Source of the DNA: Pseudomonadota bacterium
GTDB lineage: Bacteria > Pseudomonadota > Alphaproteobacteria > Rhizobiales > Xanthobacteraceae
Assembly: GCA_023442085.1 (NCBI GenBank)
Contig: JAEZMT010000084.1
Span: forward strand, 1 to 12,084
Length of the DNA: 12,084 bases
Reading direction: 5' to 3'
Shown here: positions 6,557 through 12,084 of the stretch, in pieces
Layout: each line of letters opens with the position of its first letter
Numbering within the stretch: position 1 is the stretch's first letter
Translations under genes and position numbers: made by a program
Notes under the pieces: generated by a model
What the model was told of the DNA's origin: nothing
Seen by the model: only the letters and a program-made list of their open reading frames with translations
Databases searched by the model: none

Positions 6557-6676
6557 TGCTTATATTCAATCCAGGCTCTGCTGCGTCAATCGAATAGTTC
6601 AGAGCGCGGCGGGCTGGCGCGAAGTTGAACGCGATGCCGGGTATTCGTGCGCAACATCTGCTCTTTTGCTTATATT
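6557..6676. repeat. 10-bp direct repeat TGCTTATATT in the cupin/arsH divergent region
   Basis: Identical copies lie at 6557-6566 and 6667-6676, 110 bases apart, in the only AT-rich part of this region. The first covers the -10 of the proposed cupin promoter, read on the opposite strand as TATAAG. The second contains TATATT, usable as a -10 on the plus strand towards arsH, although no good -35 precedes it. They could be operator sites for a shared regulator encoded elsewhere, or simply two -10-like sequences. Confidence 0.4.
6559..6589 (-). promoter_or_regulatory. Possible sigma-70 type promoter of the cupin gene
   Basis: On the minus strand a good -35 box TTGACG (6589-6584) is followed after 19 bases by TATAAG (6564-6559). 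GAATAT at 16-base spacing is an alternative -10. Transcription would start about 40 bases before the ATG at 6512. The -10 lies inside the first copy of the repeat TGCTTATATT. The local AT-rich composition supports a promoter, but the spacing is not ideal. Confidence 0.35.
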
Positions 6677-6799
6677 TTGACTTTCCCGTGCTCAAGCCAG
6701 GGGCAGGCGCGCGATCCTCCCGTCCCGGGATGATGGAGGGTGTGAGCCGCGCCGCGCGCTGCTATGAGAGCGGCCAACGAGATCAGGTGAGGCGCATCC

Positions 6800-7522
6800 G
6801 TGACCGACAACACCCTCCCCAACGTGAACGAGGCCCTGTTCCACGTTCCCGCCCCCGACCGGCTCATCCCGGCCGCGCCGTCCCGTCACCCCTCGCGCAT
6901 CCTGCTGCTCTATGGCTCGCTGCGCGAGCGCTCCTATTCCCGCCTGCTGACGCTGGAGGCCGAGCGCCTGCTCACCCGGCTGGGGGCGGAAACGCGGATC
7001 TATCATGCGGACGGCCTGCCCTTGCCCGATGGCGCCCCGGTGGAGCACCCCAAGGTGGCGGAGCTGCGCGAGCTCGCCCAGTGGTCCGAGGGGCAGGTGT
7101 GGTGCAGCCCGGAGCGGCACGGCGCCATGAGCGCGGTGATGAAGGCGCAGATCGACTGGATCCCCCTCGCGCTGGGCGCCATCCGGCCCACGCAGGGCCG
7201 CACGCTCGCCGTGATGCAGGTGTGCGGCGGTTCGCAATCCTTCAACGCGGTGAATCAGATGCGCATCCTCGGCCGCTGGATGCGCATGCTCACCATCCCC
7301 AACCAGTCGTCCGTCGCCAAGGCCTATCAGGAGTTCGACGAGGCAGGCCGCATGAAGCCCTCCGCTTATTACGACCGGGTGGTGGACGTGATGGAGGAGC
7401 TGGTGAAGTTCACTTTGCTCACGCGCGACATCTCCCCCTACCTCACGGACCGCTACAGCGAGAGGAAGGAGGCGGCCGAGGCGTTGGAGGCCCGGCTCGC
7501 CCTCGGCGCGGCCGTGCGGTGA
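6800..7522 (+). CDS. arsH: ArsH, NADPH-dependent FMN oxidoreductase for organoarsenicals
   Basis: 240 residues, full length for ArsH. Characterised members use FMN and NADPH and oxidise toxic trivalent methyl and aromatic arsenicals to the less toxic pentavalent forms in the cytoplasm. The FMN phosphate loop GSLRERSYSR is at 39-48. The ArsH hallmarks EGQVWCSPERHGAM (97-110), KAQIDWIP (115-122), GGSQSFNAVNQ (143-153) and GRWMRM with IPNQSS (158-171) are all present, as is the YYDRVVDVMEELVKFT block near the end. The start is a GTG at 6800 with AGGTGAGG 7 bases upstream. The last codons overlap the transporter start by four bases, giving translational coupling. No arsR, arsC, acr3 or arsM is in the window, so regulation must come from elsewhere or through the repeat upstream. 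Confidence 0.93.
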   Translation: MTDNTLPNVNEALFHVPAPDRLIPAAPSRHPSRILLLYGSLRERSYSRLLTLEAERLLTRLGAETRIYHADGLPLPDGAPVEHPKVAELRELAQWSEGQVWCSPERHGAMSAVMKAQIDWIPLALGAIRPTQGRTLAVMQVCGGSQSFNAVNQMRILGRWMRMLTIPNQSSVAKAYQEFDEAGRMKPSAYYDRVVDVMEELVKFTLLTRDISPYLTDRYSERKEAAEALEARLALGAAVR

Positions 7523-8706
7523 CCGCCACCGCATCGCCGGCCGGGACCGGCGGCGCCGGCCGTGGGGTCATCACCGCGCTCGGCGTCGTACAGATCCTCA
7601 CCTGGGGCTCGTCCTTCTATTTGCTGACGGTGCTGGCAAGGCCGATCGCGGCGGACACGGGCTGGCCGCTGCAATGGATCGTCGGTAGCCTCTCGGTGGG
7701 GCTGCTGGTGGCCGGCCTCGTCTCGCCGAAGGTCGGCGCGCTGATCGCTGCGCGCGGCGGCCGGCCGGTGCTGGCGGGTGGGTGCGCGCTGCTGGCCTGC
7801 GGCCTCGCGCTGCTGGCGCTGGCGCAGGGGCCGCTCGTGTTCGCTTTGGGCTGGTGCATCGCCGGCGCGGGCATGGCGGCGAGCCTTTACGATGCCGCTT
7901 TCGCCGCGCTGGGCCGGCTCTATGGCGCCGGGGCGCGGCGGGCGATCACGCTGCTGACGTTATGGGGCGGCTTCGCCAGCACGGTGTGCTGGCCCATCAC
8001 CGCCTTCCTTGATGCGCATCTGGGCTGGCGGGGCACCTGCTTCGTCTATGCCGGCCTGCATCTCGGCCTCTCCTTGCCGCTGGTGCTGGCATTCGTGCCG
8101 AAGGTCCCGCATCGGGAGGAAAGCGGCGGGCCGGCGCGGGGCGCGCCGGTGACGCTTGGCGGGCGGGAACGCCTCGCCTTCCTCCTCATGGGCGGCATCG
8201 TCACCTGCATCGGAACCATCGCGTCCGCCATGTCCGTTCAGGTGCTGGCGCTGCTCCAGTCGCGCGGCCTCAGCCTTGCGGAAGCGGTGGCGCTCGGGAC
8301 ACTCGTCGGGCCGTCGCAGGTGCTCGCGCGCGTGGTCGAGCAGATGTCCGGTGGTCGGCATCATCCGCTATGGACGATGATCTGGGCGGTGGTGCTGATG
8401 GGGCTCGGGCTCGTGCTGCTCGCGGCCGGCATTCCCATCGTCGCTGTGGCGCTGGTGGCTTACGGGGCCGGCAACGGTATCTTCTCCATCGCCAAGGGCA
8501 CGGTGCCGCTGGCGGTGCTGGGAGCGGAGCGCTATCCCGTGCTCGCCGGCCGCCTTGCCCGTCCGGCCCTGCTGGCGCAGGCGCTGGCGCCTTTGGGGGC
8601 GGCGCAACTGCTGACGGCCGGTGGGGCGGGCGCGGTGCTTGCGGCGCTGATCGCCTTGTGGCTGGCCGCCGCCGTGCTGCTCGCGCTGCTGAGGCGGCGG
8701 GTTTAG
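7519..8706 (+). CDS. MFS transporter coupled to arsH (candidate arsenical efflux)
   Basis: 395 residues, about twelve hydrophobic segments, a major facilitator. Helices are seen roughly at 17-40, 52-69, 83-101, 105-124, 141-162, 172-193, then a cytoplasmic loop at 194-216 (KVPHREESGGPARG), and six more to the end. The loop after helix 2, KVGALIAARGGRPVL, corresponds to MFS motif A in weakened form. The start is the GTG at 7519, overlapping the TGA of arsH as GTGA. The frame is open much further upstream only because it runs through arsH in another phase. Coupling with arsH argues for export of arsenic species. MFS proteins such as ArsK and ArsJ are known in ars operons, and ArsK, which exports trivalent inorganic and organic arsenicals, is the closest idea. 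I cannot confirm this from sequence alone. The stop is three bases from that of treY, convergent. Confidence 0.85.
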   Translation: MTATASPAGTGGAGRGVITALGVVQILTWGSSFYLLTVLARPIAADTGWPLQWIVGSLSVGLLVAGLVSPKVGALIAARGGRPVLAGGCALLACGLALLALAQGPLVFALGWCIAGAGMAASLYDAAFAALGRLYGAGARRAITLLTLWGGFASTVCWPITAFLDAHLGWRGTCFVYAGLHLGLSLPLVLAFVPKVPHREESGGPARGAPVTLGGRERLAFLLMGGIVTCIGTIASAMSVQVLALLQSRGLSLAEAVALGTLVGPSQVLARVVEQMSGGRHHPLWTMIWAVVLMGLGLVLLAAGIPIVAVALVAYGAGNGIFSIAKGTVPLAVLGAERYPVLAGRLARPALLAQALAPLGAAQLLTAGGAGAVLAALIALWLAAAVLLALLRRRV

Positions 8707-8709
8707 CCC

Positions 8710-11241
8710 TCAGTCGCTCTCGCCTGTGAGGAGGGCGAACGGCCATTCCCTATTGGCGGCGAGATCGACGGCGGTGGCGACGCCGCTGGAGAGCCCGGGC
8801 AGCGCGAAGCGCCAGCGAAAGCCGTCCGGCAGCGCAAGGCCCGTCGCCTGCCACACGCGCGGATCGAGACCACCGGCCGGCGTCACCTGCTCGAACGTCC
8901 GCACGGGGCAGAGCGCCAGCAGCGCCTTGCCGCCTCCTGAGCGGAGAAAGCCCACCATGGGCAATGGGCCGCCCACCTCCAGCGAAACATAATCGCCGAG
9001 GAACAGCCCCGGTGCCTCTGCCCGAAGCTTCAGCAGCACTTGAACGAGACGCTGCTTCCGGCCATCGGCGCCATCGGCAGGAGCGTCAAGCGCGGCGCGA
9101 CGGCGGGTCAAATCCACCGGGCGGCGGTTGTCCGGGTCCACCAGCGAGAGGTCGAGGAATTCGGTGCCCTGATAGACGTCCGGAATACCCGGCGCGGTGA
9201 GCTTGAGCACGCTCGCCACCAGCCCCTTTGCCTCTGCCGCCGGGCGGATGAGATCGACGAAGCGGGAGATTTCCCGCCGCATGTCCGCACCCTCCGGCGC
9301 GGTGAGCACGACGCGGGCGAGGCCCTGCGCCTCGGCTTCGAAAGCCTCGTTGGGTTGGTCCCAGGAGGTCGCACGCTTGGCCTCTCGCAGCGCCTTCATC
9401 TGCCAACCCTCGACGCGGGCCAGGAAGCCTTCCATGTCGGCGGCGTCGTCCGGCCAGGCGCCGACCAGCGTCTCGATGAGCATGATGCGGTCGGGGGCGT
9501 CCACCAGCGGCGCACGGTCGGCCAGAGCCGCCAGCCAGCGGTCGAGGAGGGCGATCCACAGGTCCGCGCATTCGGAGAGGATGGAAAGGCGCGCGCGCAC
9601 ATCCTCGCCGCGCTTGTGGTCGTGTGTGGCGCTCGCCAGCATGGCGGCGGGCCAGTGCGCCGCCCGCACCTCGGCCGTCTCGTGCCACGCGGCGATGGTG
9701 CCGCCGCCGAACGACGGGTTCGAGCCCACCTCGTTGCGCGAGAGCAGCGGTCCGTAGCGATAGAAGGCCGTGTCCTCCACCGATTTCGCCGCCACCGGCG
9801 AGGAGAGCTGCTCGAAGCGGGTGATGGCGGCGCGCCGCAGGTCGGCGTGGGGCGCGTCGGGCGCAAGCGGGCCGAGCCACTCCGCGATGCGGTCGAGGTG
9901 CCATGCGTCGCCGGGAAAAACGCTCCCGCGCGCCGCCGCGATGGCCTCGTGAAGCGCCTCCGCCCCCGTCTCGCCCGTGCCGGCGGCGTAGGAGCGATAG
10001 CGGGGGAAGTGGACGAGGATCTCGATGAGACACCGCCGGAGGGCCGGTCGCGGCCGGTCGCGGTCGGCGAGATCGGCGGCGGCCAGCGCGGCGAGCGCAT
10101 CCACCGCGCTTTCCAGCGGCGCGGTGAAGGACCGGGCGATGATCTCGCGCCGGGCCGCCTCTTCCTCGGCGGAGAAGGCGGCGGTGCGGCCGGTGCGGGC
10201 GGCCCAGTGGGTGGCGAGGCGTTCGTATCCGTCGGCGTCGTGGATGAGGCGGCTCACCTCCTCCATGAAATCGTAGCCCGTGGTGCCGTCCACCTTCCAG
10301 CCGGCATCGAGGCTCTCGCCGGCCGCGAGAATCTTCTCTACCACCAGCCAGGCGCGCCCGCGCAGCGGCTCGGGCCGGTCCGCCTCGCGCGCCGAAAGCT
10401 CGGCCCGAAGGCGTCGGCAGTAGGCGCCGGGGTCGGCGAGGCCGTCCACATGGTCCACGCGCAGGCCGTCGATGATCCCTTCCGCATAGAGGTCCAGCAC
10501 CTTGGCGTGGGTGCGCTCGAACACGCCGGGGGCGTCGGCGCGCAGCGCGGCCAGCTCCGTCACGTCGAAGAACCGGCGCCAGTTGATGGCGTCCGGCGCC
10601 GTGCGCCAGAAGGCGAGGCGATAATTCTGGCGCTCCAGCAGCGCGTGGAGCTGCCGGGCGCCGTCCTCCCCGGCGAAACCGCCGGCGGCGGCGGGGTCCG
10701 CCTCCAGCGCCGCGGCATCCTCCGGCCGCAGCGGGAAGAGGTGGTGGAAATAGCGCACCGCCCAGCCGGCCTCGGCGTCGCGCACCAGCTTGAGATCCCC
10801 GCTGGCCAGCACCTCGTGATAGGGCGCGCCGAGGAAGGGCGCGAGCAGCCGCCCGCCGCCGGCGTCGAAGTCGATGTCGAACATGGCCGCGTAGGGGCTC
10901 TCGCGCCCGTTGCGCAGCACGTCGAGCCAATAGGGGTTCTCGTCGCCGCCGACGCCCATGTGGTTGGGCACAATGTCCACAATCAGCCCCATGTCGTGGC
11001 CCCGCAGTGCGGCCACCAGGCGCTTGAGGCCGTCTTCGCCGCCAAGTTCCGGATTGACGAGGGCCGGGTCCACCACGTCGTAGCAATGGGTCGAACCCGC
11101 CCGCGCCTTCAGGATGGGCGAGGCATAGACGTGGCTGACGCCGAGGTTGGCGAGATAGGGCACCAATGCGGCGCCGTCGTCGAAGGTGAAGCCCTTGTGG
11201 AACTGCAGGCGATAGGTGGCGCGGGGGAGGGCGGAGGTCAT
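8710..11241 (-). CDS. treY: Maltooligosyl trehalose synthase
   Basis: 843 residues, a GH13 enzyme that turns the reducing-end alpha-1,4 bond of maltooligosaccharides into the alpha-1,1 bond of trehalose; TreZ then releases trehalose. It begins with the family start ATYRLQFHKGFTF (8-20). GH13 motifs: DIVPNH (89-94), nucleophile D263 in GLRVDHVDGL, acid/base E302 in LVVEKIL, and HD at 540-541 in the fourth region. TreY-specific blocks are KSVEDTAFYRY (486-496), SWDQPNEAFE (626-635) and GIPDVYQGTEFLDLSLVDPD (685-704). The ATG at 11241 overlaps the malQ TGA as ATGA, so translation is coupled. The frame stays open to 11685 only inside malQ. TreZ is not seen; as the next gene downstream is on the other strand, it would have to be upstream of malQ or elsewhere. 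The pathway supplies an osmotic and desiccation protectant from glycogen. Confidence 0.95.
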   Translation of the reverse strand: MTSALPRATYRLQFHKGFTFDDGAALVPYLANLGVSHVYASPILKARAGSTHCYDVVDPALVNPELGGEDGLKRLVAALRGHDMGLIVDIVPNHMGVGGDENPYWLDVLRNGRESPYAAMFDIDFDAGGGRLLAPFLGAPYHEVLASGDLKLVRDAEAGWAVRYFHHLFPLRPEDAAALEADPAAAGGFAGEDGARQLHALLERQNYRLAFWRTAPDAINWRRFFDVTELAALRADAPGVFERTHAKVLDLYAEGIIDGLRVDHVDGLADPGAYCRRLRAELSAREADRPEPLRGRAWLVVEKILAAGESLDAGWKVDGTTGYDFMEEVSRLIHDADGYERLATHWAARTGRTAAFSAEEEAARREIIARSFTAPLESAVDALAALAAADLADRDRPRPALRRCLIEILVHFPRYRSYAAGTGETGAEALHEAIAAARGSVFPGDAWHLDRIAEWLGPLAPDAPHADLRRAAITRFEQLSSPVAAKSVEDTAFYRYGPLLSRNEVGSNPSFGGGTIAAWHETAEVRAAHWPAAMLASATHDHKRGEDVRARLSILSECADLWIALLDRWLAALADRAPLVDAPDRIMLIETLVGAWPDDAADMEGFLARVEGWQMKALREAKRATSWDQPNEAFEAEAQGLARVVLTAPEGADMRREISRFVDLIRPAAEAKGLVASVLKLTAPGIPDVYQGTEFLDLSLVDPDNRRPVDLTRRRAALDAPADGADGRKQRLVQVLLKLRAEAPGLFLGDYVSLEVGGPLPMVGFLRSGGGKALLALCPVRTFEQVTPAGGLDPRVWQATGLALPDGFRWRFALPGLSSGVATAVDLAANREWPFALLTGESD

Positions 11242-12084
11242 TGCTCGGCGGCCCCTTCGCCGCGGGTGCTCTGGAGGAGGGAGAGGCGGGCCTTCACCTT
11301 CGACGCGCCGAGAAGGTCTTGGGCCGGAGCGGCTATGCGGCGGCGCCAGTTGGGGTGCTCGTCCACCGTGCCCGGCAGGTTGGGGCTTTCGTCGAGGCCG
11401 AGGAGGTCTTCCAGCGGGATGAGCGCGAGATTGCACGCGCTCTGCGCCACATAGGCGATGGCGGCGTCCACCGCGTCGTCCGCATCGTCGAGGGTCGGCG
11501 CGATGCCCGTCTCGGCCGCCGCCGCCGCGAAGGCGGCGCGCTCGCCCTCGCGGGCAGTGAGGGCTTCGGCGGCCACGTCGCAGGCGGCGATGCGGGCGCG
11601 CCAGTGGAGGTCGCGGCCCGCCCACCAGCCGGCGATGGTGGGCAGATCGTGGGTGGAGGTCATTCCCACCGCCTCGCGCTGCCACTCCTGCGGCGGCAGG
11701 AAGCCACCGTCCGCGTCGCGCTCGAAGGGCAGCACGCGCATGCCGAGGATGCCGCGCGCCGACATCTCGTCCCGTAGGCCTTCCGGAACCGTGCCGAGGT
11801 CCTCGCCGATGGCGATGGCGCCGTGCGCGTGGGCCTCAATGGCGACGAGCCGCAAGAGGTCTTGAAGCGGGTAGGTGAGATAGGCGCCCTCTCCGGCGCC
11901 AGCGCCGTCCGGCACCAGCCACAGGCGGCGCAGGCCGAGGATGTGGTCGATGCGCACCCCGCCGGCATGGCGCAGCGCGGCGCGGATGGCGGCGAGGAAG
12001 GGCTCGAAATTCAGCGCCGCCAGCGCCGTGGGCGAAATGGCGGTGAGGCCCCAGTTCTGCCCGTCCACATTGATGAGGTCCGGC
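11238..12084 (-). CDS. malQ: 4-alpha-glucanotransferase (amylomaltase), C-terminal part; 5' end outside window
   Basis: The frame enters at the window edge (PDLINVDGQNWGLTAISP) and runs to a TGA at 11238-11240. GH77 amylomaltases move alpha-1,4-glucan segments between acceptors. All three catalytic elements are in this part: the nucleophile Asp in GGVRIDHILGL (codon 11946-11948), acid/base Glu in AIGEDLGTVP (11802-11804), and the third Asp in TSTHDLPTIAGWW (11646-11648). About 280 residues are visible of an expected 500-700. A GTG at 12068 is not the real start, since family sequence continues before it. It is translationally coupled to treY through ATGA. The pairing suggests that MalQ lengthens short maltodextrins into substrates for TreY, as in glycogen-linked glgX/malQ/treYZ clusters. 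Confidence 0.93.
   Translation of the reverse strand, partial: PDLINVDGQNWGLTAISPTALAALNFEPFLAAIRAALRHAGGVRIDHILGLRRLWLVPDGAGAGEGAYLTYPLQDLLRLVAIEAHAHGAIAIGEDLGTVPEGLRDEMSARGILGMRVLPFERDADGGFLPPQEWQREAVGMTSTHDLPTIAGWWAGRDLHWRARIAACDVAAEALTAREGERAAFAAAAAETGIAPTLDDADDAVDAAIAYVAQSACNLALIPLEDLLGLDESPNLPGTVDEHPNWRRRIAAPAQDLLGASKVKARLSLLQSTRGEGAAEQ

Noticed and set aside
5748..6680. A 310-codon plus-strand frame opposite the cupin gene
   Set aside because: It is a mirror frame of the cupin coding region, rich in Arg, Gly, Val and His, and continues into the divergent promoter region with no start signal.
6513..6695. N-terminal extension of the cupin protein
   Set aside because: The ATG at 6512 has a good GGGAG site; the 61 extra codons have no protein character and run through promoter-like AT-rich DNA.
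9040..11454. An 804-codon open frame on the plus strand
   Set aside because: It lies antisense to treY and the end of malQ, whose motifs are unmistakable. Its translation is Arg/Gly/Val-rich with no domain, the usual mirror frame of GC-rich coding DNA.
11242..11685. N-terminal extension of TreY
   Set aside because: It lies entirely inside malQ in another phase and is Arg/Pro/Gly-rich; TreY family proteins start with the RATYRLQF block near residue 10.
1..12084. Mobile element, prophage, CRISPR or toxin-antitoxin content
   Set aside because: I found no transposase, integrase, terminal inverted repeats, regular spacer repeats or paired small toxin-antitoxin frames, and base composition is even apart from the AT-rich intergenic patches.

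Overview
The window is GC-rich chromosomal DNA. Gene content, codon use and GGAAC/GTT-type promoter motifs point to an alphaproteobacterium, most likely of the Hyphomicrobiales (Xanthobacter/Azorhizobium/Bradyrhizobium-like). The assignment rests on the character of the proteins and promoters, not on a database match. There are no RNA genes, insertion sequences or CRISPR arrays. Genes alternate strands in short transcription units.

Layout: (1) 1-926, the basic C-terminal tail of an unidentified protein, followed closely by an exonuclease III (xthA). (2) 955-1953, minus strand, a membrane-anchored alpha/beta hydrolase whose frame is broken by one in-frame TAA between the anchor and the catalytic domain. 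(3) 1954-2285, a divergent intergenic region with two motifs resembling promoters of the general stress sigma factor EcfG. One faces the broken hydrolase. The other faces a 25-residue, single-helix peptide gene (2286-2363) that has a strong ribosome binding site. (4) 2364-2488, two hairpins between the peptide gene and a convergent short-chain dehydrogenase (2489-3283, minus). (5) 3514-5356, plus strand, a membrane protein with a Coa1-like C-terminal domain, then a choloylglycine hydrolase/penicillin acylase-type N-terminal-nucleophile hydrolase. (6) 5367-6512, minus, a double-cupin protein of unknown function. (7) 6800-8706, plus, arsH overlapping by four bases with an MFS transporter: a two-gene arsenic-type unit with no arsR, arsC or classical pump in view. 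The cupin/arsH divergent region carries a 10-bp direct repeat at a -10-like position for each gene. (8) 8710-12084, minus, malQ (cut by the window edge) overlapping treY by ATGA: part of a glycogen/maltodextrin-to-trehalose operon.

How they fit together: trehalose synthesis, DNA repair, a stress-promoter pair and arsenical detoxification give a stress-tolerance flavour, but the units are separate. The most interesting points are the nonsense codon in the hydrolase, the pair of divergent EcfG-like promoters with the tiny membrane peptide, and the arsH-MFS module beside an uncharacterised cupin with a shared repeat. I see no clear new multi-gene defence or mobile system.
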